9,027 nucleotides of DNA from Vulcanimicrobiota bacterium. GTDB lineage: Bacteria; Vulcanimicrobiota; Vulcanimicrobiia; Vulcanimicrobiales; Vulcanimicrobiaceae. The notes below the pieces were generated by a model. The model was given only the letters and a program-made list of their open reading frames with translations. It made no database searches and was not told where the DNA came from. Within the stretch, counting starts at the first letter, position 1; the number at the start of each line of letters is the position of its first letter. This document shows positions 1-9,027 of the stretch, one piece after another. The stretch lies in assembly GCA_019237435.1 (NCBI GenBank), contig JAFAHB010000057.1:1-9027 (forward strand), given 5' to 3'. The translations under genes were made by a program, and so were the position numbers.

Positions 1-847
1 GTTTGGGAATGCCGTCGAGGCGGCTGCGCCGCGCGCGCCCCGTCTTTTCGAGCGCTTTGAGCCGTTCCCAATTTCGCCACTGCGCGTCGACGTCTTCGAT
101 CACGGCGTCGCTGAAAACGTGAGGATGCCGGCGCACCATCTTATTCGAGAGCGCGTCGATGACGTCGGCAATGCTGAACTTGCCGACCTCGGTGGCGAGC
201 TGCGCGTGAAAGAGCACTTGAAGCAATAGATCGCCGAGCTCTTCGCAGAGCCCGTCGAGCTGCGAGATCTCGATTGCCTCGACGACCTCGAACGTCTCCT
301 CGATGAGATAAGGCACCAGCGTACGATGCGTCTGCTCGCGGTCCCAGGGACAACCCATGCGCAGGCGCGCCATGATTTCGACCAGGTCGTCCCACGAGTA
401 GTGCGTCGATTGCGGAGGTAGCGGAACGAGCGGCATCGCGATCGAGGCCGAGAGGGTCGCGCGCGGAACGCCCGGGACGATCTCCGTCGCCACGCCGCGC
501 GTTTCGAATGCGCGAAGCAGCGGCGGCAGGCCGGGGAAATCCGAGAGCGGATTGCCGAGCACGCCGAGACCGAGCGCGCCGTTGCCGCCCGCAAACTCGT
601 CGACACGCCCCACGAAGCGCGCGATCTCCTCGGCGCTTCCGCGCACCAGGAGTGCCGGATCGTCCACGGCTCCGCGAACGATCATTACGCCGTTGCGCTC
701 GAGATATGCGGTTAAGTCGGGTGGCGCGAGGAGCGCGACCGCCCGGCCGATCGCGCGTAACGCATGGAGGCTGCCGATCGTCAAGAGTCCGGGATCGCCC
801 GGACCGAGACCGGCGATGCGAACCAGCACGTCTGCACTGGTTCGCAT
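1..847 (-). CDS. mazG: YabN-like protein: short tetrapyrrole-methylase-like domain fused to MazG NTP pyrophosphohydrolase (3' end outside window)
   Basis: MazG enzymes hydrolyse nucleoside triphosphates, often aberrant ones, to monophosphates plus pyrophosphate in the cytoplasm. Read leftward from ATG at 847-845, 282 codons are open to the window edge. Residues about 7-145 resemble the N-terminal half of a tetrapyrrole (SAM-dependent) methylase, with the glycine-rich IAGLGPGDPGLLT at 11-23 and a GNPL motif at 98-101. The MazG domain begins near residue 151: CPWDREQTH at 166-174, the acidic EETFEVVE at 183-190, EELGD at 202-206 and NKMVRRHPHVF at 235-245. The two acidic clusters are the usual magnesium ligands. 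The gene starts 12 nt after the stop of the upstream PPIase gene on the same strand, so it is probably co-transcribed and translationally coupled. A GTG directly before the ATG (850-848) is an alternative start. No strong Shine-Dalgarno is visible. The methylase part is much shorter than in Bacillus YabN and may be inactive. Confidence 0.9.
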   Translation of the reverse strand, partial: MRTSADVLVRIAGLGPGDPGLLTIGSLHALRAIGRAVALLAPPDLTAYLERNGVMIVRGAVDDPALLVRGSAEEIARFVGRVDEFAGGNGALGLGVLGNPLSDFPGLPPLLRAFETRGVATEIVPGVPRATLSASIAMPLVPLPPQSTHYSWDDLVEIMARLRMGCPWDREQTHRTLVPYLIEETFEVVEAIEISQLDGLCEELGDLLLQVLFHAQLATEVGKFSIADVIDALSNKMVRRHPHVFSDAVIEDVDAQWRNWERLKALEKTGRARRSRLDGIPK

Positions 848-859
848 CACATGCGAGGA

Positions 860-1828
860 CTACTTCGTCGCGGCGGGTGCCGGCGAGGCCGCCGAGCTTG
901 CGGCCGCGCTCGCAGCCGGGGCGGCGCTCGCAACCGGCTGCTGCGCCGGGAAGAGACCGGCGAACTGCGGGTTGTTCACGACGATCGTGGCCTTCTGCTG
1001 CAATCCTTGCAGGAAGGGCTGAATGAGCGGCGCCTCTTGCTGTTGTCGCAGCGTGTCCATGATTTGCGGCGTCGCGCTGGCTAGCGTTGCCTGTTGTCCC
1101 GGCGTTCGCGATTCGACTTGGATGATGTGATACCCGAACGGGGACTTGATCGGCGGACTGATCTGGCCGATCGGCGCCGAGAAGGCGTACTTGTCGAAAG
1201 CCGGCACCATCTGTCCGCGCCGGAAGCTCCCGAGCTCGCCACCTTTGTCCTTGCTGCCGGGATCGGTCGAATACTGCTTGGCAAGCGCGGCGAAGTTGCC
1301 GCCGGCCTTCAGCTTCGCTTCGATCATGTTGGCCTGGGGAAGGGTGGGCACGAGGATGTGACGCGCCGTCACTTGCTCGGGCTTGTCGAACGTGGCGTGA
1401 TTCTTCTTGAAATACGCGCTGACTTGAGCCGGGGTAATGTTCACGTCTTTCGCAAGCGCTTTATCGAGCATGATCTGCTCGCGAAGCGCCGAGCGTACGT
1501 CGGTTTCGGTCAAACCGCGCGCGCGCAACATCTCGTCCCAAGTGCCGGCGGGGAAGCTGGCTTTGATCTGCGTTTCGCGCGCGTCGATGTCGGCGTCCGT
1601 AACCGTGATGTTGTTGTTCTTAGCGTACTGCTCGATCAGCGTTTCCTGAACCAACTGCTGCAGGACCGTGCGAGCCAAGGGGCTCTGTTCGAGACGGCTA
1701 TCGAAGGTCGCTTGACTGATCGGTTGGCCGTTCACCGTCGCGACCGCCCCGCCGCCCGAACACGCCGCTAGGACCGTGCCCATGAGCAGACCGGCGAGGC
1801 CCACGGTGATGCGTAGGGCTTTCGACAT
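860..1828 (-). CDS. Parvulin-type peptidyl-prolyl cis-trans isomerase lipoprotein (SurA/PrsA-like foldase)
   Basis: This is a 322-aa exported foldase that should catalyse cis-trans isomerisation of prolyl bonds in proteins outside the cytoplasmic membrane. MSKALRITVG starts a lipoprotein signal peptide with hydrophobic core 8-22 and lipobox LAAC, so the mature lipidated Cys is 23; the +2 residue is Ser. Residues 30-150 look like a SurA N-terminal chaperone domain, opening with VNGQPIS. Residues 153-240 form the rotamase domain: ARHILV with His157, YSTDPGS, GGELGSF, MVPAFDKYAF and FGYHII at 231-236. The C-terminus is a low-complexity Ala/Ser/Pro tail (about 297-322). I chose ATG 1828 because GGAG lies at 1837-1834, five bases upstream, and the signal peptide starts there. 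The frame stays open upstream to a GTG at 1891, but that adds a basic 21-residue leader. It sits between mfd and mazG on the same strand. PrsA versus SurA cannot be decided from this; no gene symbol is assigned. Confidence 0.92.
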   Translation of the reverse strand: MSKALRITVGLAGLLMGTVLAACSGGGAVATVNGQPISQATFDSRLEQSPLARTVLQQLVQETLIEQYAKNNNITVTDADIDARETQIKASFPAGTWDEMLRARGLTETDVRSALREQIMLDKALAKDVNITPAQVSAYFKKNHATFDKPEQVTARHILVPTLPQANMIEAKLKAGGNFAALAKQYSTDPGSKDKGGELGSFRRGQMVPAFDKYAFSAPIGQISPPIKSPFGYHIIQVESRTPGQQATLASATPQIMDTLRQQQEAPLIQPFLQGLQQKATIVVNNPQFAGLFPAQQPVASAAPAASAAASSAASPAPAATK

Positions 1829-1867
1829 TATTGCTCCGTTACTGAAGGAAGGTGGAGTGCGTAGTAA

Positions 1868-1886
1868 GCGGGGCCCAAGGCCCCGC
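1868..1886 (-). other. Perfect GC-rich hairpin in the leader of the PPIase gene
   Basis: A 7-bp perfect stem (GCGGGGC paired with GCCCCGC) closes a 5-nt loop. It lies 40 nt upstream of the chosen PPIase start and about 160 nt past the mfd stop. No T-run follows on either strand, so it is not a convincing intrinsic terminator. It could shape the mRNA leader or the mfd-PPIase boundary. Confidence 0.5.
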
Positions 1887-1915
1887 ATCACGGCGGCTGC
1901 TTCGCGCGCGATGGG

Positions 1916-1924
1916 TCACCTCCT
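1916..1924 (-). promoter_or_regulatory. Perfect Shine-Dalgarno-like sequence in the PPIase leader without a standard start codon
   Basis: On the minus strand this reads AGGAGGTGA, fully complementary to the usual 3' end of 16S rRNA. No ATG, GTG or TTG lies 5-10 nt downstream. The codon at ideal spacing (six bases after AGGAGG) is ATC at 1912-1910, and it is in frame with the PPIase coding sequence 28 codons further on. It may be an unused ribosome-binding site, a site with an unusual start, or chance. Confidence 0.4.
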
Positions 1925-1941
1925 CTCTTTTGTCACGCCGG

Positions 1942-2033
1942 CCCTTCGACTCGGCGCTCCGCGCCTCGCTCAGGACTACGCGCCTTCGGCGCTTGGCGCT
2001 AAGGAATGTTCCCTTCCCGAGTGGAGTCGAGGG
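1942..2033. repeat. Imperfect inverted repeat between mfd and the PPIase gene, with the dispersed 'gagtcgaggga' core
   Basis: The left arm CCCTTCGACTC (1942-1952) and right arm GAGTCGAGGG (2024-2033) pair over ten bases with one G-U wobble when read as plus-strand RNA. Between them are smaller hairpins such as GCGCC-TTC-GGCGC at 1980-1992. The right arm belongs to a longer unit (2016-2038) with degenerate matches inside mfd at 4198-4220 and 5414-5431. It occupies most of the 217-bp gap and may act as a REP-like element or transcript stabiliser downstream of mfd. Confidence 0.6.
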
Positions 2034-2045
2034 ACGAGAGGCGAT

Positions 2046-5438
<3,393 letters not shown>

Positions 5439-5449
5439 GTGAATCGCTC

Positions 5450-5455
5450 ATTATA
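5450..5455 (-). promoter_or_regulatory. Candidate -10 box for mfd
   Basis: The minus strand reads TATAAT, a perfect consensus -10, ending 11 bases before the mfd ATG. A start about 7 bases downstream would leave a leader of only about 4-6 nt, so the transcript would be almost leaderless, in line with the absence of a Shine-Dalgarno. No good -35 is seen at 16-19 bp. The same bases could instead be the spacer and start of a 17-codon ORF with GGAG upstream. Confidence 0.35.
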
Positions 5456-5607
5456 CTCCGCCGAAGGGCCTGCGCGGTATCAGGCTAGGCAGCGGTAGCG
5501 ACGCCATGATGCCCGGGGCGGCGGACAGCAAGCCGCTCGGCGCACCGAAGGCATCCCGCCAACAGATCAACGAGTGGAGCGATCTCGTGCGCCCGATGCC
5601 GTAACCC

Positions 5608-5646
5608 CGAACAATCCCTTAACAGTGCGTTAACGTTTTTCGAACT
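5608..5646 (+). promoter_or_regulatory. Pho-box-like direct repeat (four hexamers with an 11-bp period)
   Basis: Four hexamers begin at 5608 (CGAACA), 5619 (TTAACA), 5630 (TTAACG) and 5641 (CGAACT), each separated by exactly five bases, so AAC recurs every 11 bp (one helical turn). PhoP of Bacillus binds TTAACA-type repeats with about five-base spacers, and cyanobacterial Pho boxes are 11-bp tandem repeats with a TTAAC core. The site is upstream of three genes for secreted phosphoesterases, an expected target of phosphate-starvation control. It ends 82 bases before the proposed -35, farther than typical, so direct activation of that promoter is uncertain. TTAAC and GTTAA at 5619-5633 also form a weak inverted repeat. 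Confidence 0.5.
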
Positions 5647-5728
5647 GCAATGCGCAATTCGACGTGGGATTTCTCTCGCGAGTCGTCGTAGAGGCCCCCG
5701 AGATTTCAACTTCAAGGAGCGCGCCCAA

Positions 5729-5758
5729 TTTAAACAGGCCGCGAAACGTTAGTATACT
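5729..5758 (+). promoter_or_regulatory. Candidate sigma-70-type promoter of the phosphoesterase operon
   Basis: A -10 hexamer TATACT (5753-5758, five of six consensus bases) is preceded at 18 bp by TTTAAA (5729-5734, four of six). The implied transcription start near 5765 gives a leader of about 25 nt ending in the ribosome-binding site AAGGAG. The weak -35 would suit an activated promoter. Confidence 0.5.
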
Positions 5759-5777
5759 CGGATTGCACGTTGCTAGG

Positions 5778-5783
5778 AAGGAG
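5778..5783 (+). promoter_or_regulatory. Ribosome-binding site that fixes the TTG start of the first phosphoesterase
   Basis: AAGGAG ends six bases before TTG 5790-5792. This spacing, plus the lipoprotein signal peptide that begins exactly there, supports TTG over the in-frame upstream ATG at 5664. Confidence 0.75.
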
Positions 5784-5789
5784 AAAGCC

Positions 5790-7157
5790 TTGCGCTTCAT
5801 CGGATCCGGAACGCGCGTATCAGCGATTCTCGTTGCGGCACTGCTGTGCGCTTGCGGGGGCAACGGAAACTCTAGCGCGCCGCCCGGCTTGCCAAATGGT
5901 ATTCATCGTGCTTCTTCGAGCGGCCAAATCCAGCATGTCGTCGTTCTCATCCAAGAGAACCGCAGCTTCAACAATCTCTTTCTTGGTTATCCCGGCGCGA
6001 CGACGCAAAGCTACGGTTATGACTCGCTGGGCGAGCAGGTCACTTTAAACCCCGTCCCGTTAGAAGCCAAATGGGACCTCGAGCACGACTCCACGGCTTT
6101 CTTTCGCTCGTGCGACGGGACCGGAAAGATCCCCGGCACGAATTGCCAGATGAACGGCTTCAATAGGGAATGGCTGACTTGCACGAAGAGTGAAAGCAAC
6201 CCGTGCCCTTGGAAATACTCGATGTACGCCTACGTCCCGAGCTCGGAAACGAAGCCGTATTTCGATATTGCCGGCCAGTACGTGCTGGCCGATCAGATGT
6301 ACGCCTCAAACTTCGATGAGAGCAGCTTTATCTCGCACCAATACATCATCTCGGCTCAGGCGGAGTCCGCGGTAAACTATCCCTTAGTCTTGCCTTGGGG
6401 TTGTCCGGGGGGACCTAGCGATACGATCACGACGCTTTCACTAAAACGCAAGCTCGTGTTAAAAGATAAAAAAGTCGTTTGCTGGGACCCAACTACCCTC
6501 GGCGATGAGATGGACAGCGCGGGCATCTCCTGGGCGTTTTACAGCTCGACGATCGGGACGAACTCCGGCGAATGGAATGGCTATCAGGCGATCAATCATA
6601 TTTACAACGGTCCCGACTGGAACAAAGATATCTTCACGTCGCAAAACCAGTTTTTCACCGACGTCGGCAACGGAAACCTCCGCGCGGTCAGCTGGATAAC
6701 GCCGAGCTTCGAGAACTCGGATCATCCCGCTAGCGGTTACAACACCGGACCATCGTGGGTAGCATCGGTCATCAACGCAATCGGTGAGTCGCAATACTGG
6801 AACTCGACCGCGATCTTCGTCTTTTGGGACGACAGCGGAGGCTGGTACGACCCGGAGCCTCCGCCGTACGCCGACTACGACGGGCTTGGCATGCGAATTC
6901 CGATGCTCATCGTCTCGGCCTACGCGAAGCAAGGCTACGTTTCGCACGTCCAATACGAGCACGGCAGCATCTTGAAGTTCATCGAACAGAACTTCGGACT
7001 CGCACCGCTCTCCGCGAGCGACGCCCGCGCCAACTCCCCGACCGATGCCTTCGATTTTTCGGCGCCGCCGCGTCAGTTCACGCCGATCGAAGGCTCGTAC
7101 AGCTTAAACTATTTCCTGCATCAGCCGCCGTCGCGTCACCCTCTCGATACGAATTAG
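5790..7157 (+). CDS. Secreted phosphoesterase lipoprotein, AcpA/phospholipase C family (first of three paralogues)
   Basis: Proteins of this family cleave phosphate mono- or diesters (acid phosphatase AcpA, bacterial phospholipases C) outside the cytoplasm; the substrate here is unknown. With a TTG start the protein has 455 residues. Residues 1-21 are a signal peptide ending in lipobox LLCAC, giving lipidated Cys22. IQHVVVLIQENRSF (47-60) is the family N-terminal motif, with Glu56-Asn57 the likely metal ligands. ADQMYASNFDESSFISHQY (167-185) holds the candidate nucleophile serine. SDHP (310-313), FWDDSGGWYDP (345-355) and YEHGSILKFIEQNF (389-402) complete the core; Asp347-Asp348 match the C-terminal metal ligands. 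Cysteines 108, 119, 131 and 139 recur in the paralogues and probably form disulfides. The next gene starts 34 nt after the stop. A Pho-box-like repeat lies upstream. The usual WDE and GGxYDH versions of the motif are changed to WDD and DP, so activity needs proof. Confidence 0.9.
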   Translation: MRFIGSGTRVSAILVAALLCACGGNGNSSAPPGLPNGIHRASSSGQIQHVVVLIQENRSFNNLFLGYPGATTQSYGYDSLGEQVTLNPVPLEAKWDLEHDSTAFFRSCDGTGKIPGTNCQMNGFNREWLTCTKSESNPCPWKYSMYAYVPSSETKPYFDIAGQYVLADQMYASNFDESSFISHQYIISAQAESAVNYPLVLPWGCPGGPSDTITTLSLKRKLVLKDKKVVCWDPTTLGDEMDSAGISWAFYSSTIGTNSGEWNGYQAINHIYNGPDWNKDIFTSQNQFFTDVGNGNLRAVSWITPSFENSDHPASGYNTGPSWVASVINAIGESQYWNSTAIFVFWDDSGGWYDPEPPPYADYDGLGMRIPMLIVSAYAKQGYVSHVQYEHGSILKFIEQNFGLAPLSASDARANSPTDAFDFSAPPRQFTPIEGSYSLNYFLHQPPSRHPLDTN

Positions 7158-7191
7158 GATTGTTAGTAACCAGCTCTATTGGAGAAAAGCT

Positions 7192-8556
7192 ATGCGTCAC
7201 GTCGTACTAGGCGTTCGGGGCGTCACTATCTTTGTAGCGGCGCTCCTGTGCGCTTGCGCCGGCAACGGCAGCTGGAATGCGCCGCCGAGCCTGCCGCTAA
7301 TTCATCGCGCCTCTTCGAGCGGCCAGATCCAGCATGTCGTAATTCTCATTCAAGAGAATCGCAGCTTTAACAATTTGTTCATGGGCTATCCCGGCGCGAC
7401 GACGCAAAACTACGGCGAGCTTTCGAACGGAAACACGGTTTCGTTGGAGCCGGTTCCCTTCGAAGAAACGTGGGACCTCGAGCACGATTCCAGCGGTTTT
7501 TATGCGGCCTGTAACGGGATGGGGAAAGTTAAGGGCACGAACTGTCAAATGAACGGCTTCAACAGGGAATGGCTGACCTGCGGAACCAAACCCAACGAGC
7601 CTCCTTGTCCCTATAAGTATTCGATGTACGCCTACGTACCGCAGAGCGAGACGGGGCCGTTATGGAGCATCGCCCAGCAGTACGTTTTGGCCGATCAGAT
7701 GTACGCCTCCAACTTTGACGCCAGCAGCTTCGTCTCGCACCAGTATATTATAGCGGCTCAGGCCGAGTCTTCGGTGAACTTTCCCTTGAGTCTGTGGGGT
7801 TGTCCCGGCGGCGCGGGCGACACGATCTCCGAGGTCTTTCCGCCACGTAAGATCAACCCCCATAAGCGCGAGGTGGTCTGTTGGGATCCGACAACGCTGG
7901 CCGACGAGCTCGATGCGGCCGGCATCTCGTGGGCGTTTTACGCTCAAGCGCCCGGTCAAGGCTCCGGCCTTTGGAACGGATATCAGGCGATCAATCATAT
8001 CTACAATGGGCCGGACTGGAGCAAGGACGTCTTTAGTTCGCAGAACCAGTTTTTTACCGACGTTACCAACGGCAACCTTCGTGCCGTTACGTGGATCACG
8101 CCGGATTGGCAAAACTCGGACCATCCCGCGAGCAATTCGAACACCGGTCCGTCGTGGGTGGCATCGGTGGTCAACGCAATCGGCGAGTCGCAGTACTGGA
8201 ATTCCACTGCGCTCTTCGTCTTCTGGGACGATTACGGCGGCTGGTACGACCCCGAGCCGCCGGCGTATTTGGACTACGACGGTTTGGGGATACGCGTTCC
8301 AATGCTCATCGTCTCTGCCTATGCTAAACAGGGGTACGTTTCGGAGAACCACTACGAGCACGGGAGTATCTTGAAGTTCATCGAGCAGAACTTCGGCTTG
8401 TCGCCTCTCTCGGCGAGCGACGCCCGCGCGACCTCCCCGACCGATGCCTTCGATTTTTCCGCGCCGCCGCGTCAGTTCACGCCGATTCAAGGCTCGTACA
8501 ACTTGAATCACTTTCTGCATCAGCGGCCGTCGCGTCACCCTCTCGACACAAACTAA
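7192..8556 (+). CDS. Secreted phosphoesterase lipoprotein, AcpA/phospholipase C family (second paralogue)
   Basis: This 454-aa protein is a close paralogue of the gene before it and aligns along nearly its whole length with only small gaps. ATG 7192 follows GGAG (7181-7184) by seven bases. The signal peptide ends in the same LLCAC lipobox (Cys22). The core motifs recur: ENRSFNNLF at 55-63, DASSFVSHQY at 176-185, SDHP at 309-312, FWDDYGGWYDP at 344-354 and YEHGSILKFIE at 388-398. The conserved cysteines and the C-terminal SRHPLDTN tail are also kept. Differences cluster in residues 72-95 and 210-228, possibly around substrate-contact loops. It probably shares the upstream promoter. I see no terminator in the 34-nt gap before it. 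The same family alternatives apply: phosphatase, phosphodiesterase or phospholipase C. Confidence 0.9.
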   Translation: MRHVVLGVRGVTIFVAALLCACAGNGSWNAPPSLPLIHRASSSGQIQHVVILIQENRSFNNLFMGYPGATTQNYGELSNGNTVSLEPVPFEETWDLEHDSSGFYAACNGMGKVKGTNCQMNGFNREWLTCGTKPNEPPCPYKYSMYAYVPQSETGPLWSIAQQYVLADQMYASNFDASSFVSHQYIIAAQAESSVNFPLSLWGCPGGAGDTISEVFPPRKINPHKREVVCWDPTTLADELDAAGISWAFYAQAPGQGSGLWNGYQAINHIYNGPDWSKDVFSSQNQFFTDVTNGNLRAVTWITPDWQNSDHPASNSNTGPSWVASVVNAIGESQYWNSTALFVFWDDYGGWYDPEPPAYLDYDGLGIRVPMLIVSAYAKQGYVSENHYEHGSILKFIEQNFGLSPLSASDARATSPTDAFDFSAPPRQFTPIQGSYNLNHFLHQRPSRHPLDTN

Positions 8557-8557
8557 C

Positions 8558-9027
8558 GTGTTGGCGAAGCGGATCGCGGTCTTTCTCGTGGCGCTGCTGT
8601 GCGCTTGTGCCGGAAACGGCGCGCCGGCTGCGCCGCCCATCCCACCGGACTCGATTCATCGCGTTTCCTCGAGCGGGAAGATTCAGCATATTGTGATTCT
8701 GATGCAAGAGAATCGCAGTTTTAACAACCTGTTCATGGGATACCGCGGCGCGACGACGCAAAGCTATGGATATGACTCGAAGGGACAAGAACTGCATTTG
8801 AAGCCGGTCCCGCTTGAGGAGCCGCAGTGGGACATCGAGCACGATTCCAGCGGTTACTTTGCCGCCTGCAACGGAACGGGAAGCATCCCAGGCACGAATT
8901 GCCAAATGAACGGCTTCGACAAGGAGTGGCTGACCTGCGGCGGTCCGAGTCAGCCCGCCTGTCCGCTGAAGCACCCAATGTACGCCTACGTACCGCACAC
9001 GGAGACGAAGCCATTATTCGATATCGC
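8558..9027 (+). CDS. Secreted phosphoesterase lipoprotein, third paralogue (3' end outside window)
   Basis: The visible 156 codons match the N-terminal third of the two preceding genes. The signal peptide MLAKRIAVFLVALLCAC gives lipidated Cys17, followed by an Ala/Pro linker, then IQHIVILMQENRSFNNLFMG at 42-61, which carries the Glu-Asn metal-ligand pair. The Cys-rich stretch with NCQMNGFDKEWLTC follows. GTG 8558 lies one base after the preceding stop codon; TTG 8561 is an alternative. Neither has a visible Shine-Dalgarno, so translation probably depends on coupling to the upstream gene. The signal peptide is shorter and more basic at its start than in the other two. Catalytic Asp residues and the rest of the domain lie beyond the window, so integrity cannot be judged. 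Confidence 0.87.
   Translation, partial: MLAKRIAVFLVALLCACAGNGAPAAPPIPPDSIHRVSSSGKIQHIVILMQENRSFNNLFMGYRGATTQSYGYDSKGQELHLKPVPLEEPQWDIEHDSSGYFAACNGTGSIPGTNCQMNGFDKEWLTCGGPSQPACPLKHPMYAYVPHTETKPLFDI

Larger units (their letters stand above)
5439..5789. other. Divergent intergenic region between mfd and the phosphoesterase operon
   Basis: This 351-bp stretch separates leftward mfd from the rightward lipoprotein genes and must hold the promoters for both. It contains a TATAAT next to mfd, the 11-bp-period direct repeat at 5608-5646 and a rightward promoter at 5729-5758. The part from about 5460 to 5600 shows nothing I recognise: short open frames there lack ribosome-binding sites and family features. 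The frame of the first phosphoesterase is open back to an ATG at 5664, but that extension would bury its signal peptide. Confidence 0.7.

Noticed and set aside
100..606. 168-codon minus-strand open frame
   Set aside because: It is in another frame of the mazG region and is Arg/Ser-rich; the overlapping frame from 847 shows clear MazG motifs.
1911..1928. Fragment of the 16S rRNA 3' end (plus strand TCACCTCCT)
   Set aside because: Only about 17 bases resemble the rRNA end and nothing upstream matches; it is better read as a Shine-Dalgarno on the opposite strand.
5619..5640. Intrinsic terminator (TTAAC/GTTAA stem followed by T5)
   Set aside because: The stem is only five AT-rich base pairs and no rightward gene lies upstream; the direct-repeat reading explains the spacing better.
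5485..5715. 76-codon minus-strand open frame in the intergenic region
   Set aside because: No ribosome-binding site or motif is seen, and it would overlap the Pho-box-like repeat.
5664..5789. 42-codon N-terminal extension of the first phosphoesterase from ATG 5664
   Set aside because: It would place the lipoprotein signal peptide internally, span the candidate promoter and ignore the well-placed AAGGAG before TTG 5790.
7660..8640. 326-codon minus-strand open frame
   Set aside because: It is antisense to the second and third phosphoesterases, and a similar shadow frame occurs opposite the first paralogue, so it is a by-product of codon use.

Overview
The window is bacterial chromosome, GC-rich, with two divergent gene blocks separated by a 351-bp intergenic region. 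No tRNA, rRNA, CRISPR array, transposase or phage gene is visible. The left block runs leftward: mfd (transcription-repair coupling factor), a parvulin-type peptidyl-prolyl isomerase lipoprotein, and a MazG-family protein cut by the window edge. The order mfd, foldase/PPIase, mazG resembles the mfd-yabN neighbourhood of Bacillota and other Terrabacteria-like lineages. With the high GC, lipoprotein-rich content and short dispersed repeats carrying a 'gagtcgaggga'-type core, a little-cultured lineage such as Candidatus Eremiobacterota (WPS-2) or a relative is possible. That placement is inference only.

The right block runs rightward and holds three tandem paralogous genes for secreted lipoproteins of the phosphoesterase family that includes acid phosphatase AcpA and bacterial phospholipases C. 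The first two are complete (455 and 454 aa); the third runs off the right edge after 156 codons. All three share the same lipobox (LLCAC), the ENRSFNNLF metal-site motif and a set of conserved cysteines. Their close spacing (34 nt, then 1 nt) suggests one operon.

The most notable signal is upstream of this operon. Four hexamers centred on AAC recur with an exact 11-bp period at 5608-5646. The middle two read TTAACA and TTAACG, which fits the PhoP/PhoB 'Pho box' direct-repeat design of Bacillus and cyanobacteria. A Pho-regulated set of surface phosphoesterases that scavenge phosphate from lipids or phosphate esters is a coherent hypothesis, but the box lies about 80 bp upstream of the best -35/-10 pair.

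Other points of interest are repeat-derived sequence inside mfd, including its first codons; an imperfect inverted repeat between mfd and the PPIase gene; and a perfect 9-nt Shine-Dalgarno in the PPIase leader followed by an in-frame AUC rather than a normal start. The MazG protein also carries a shortened methylase domain.
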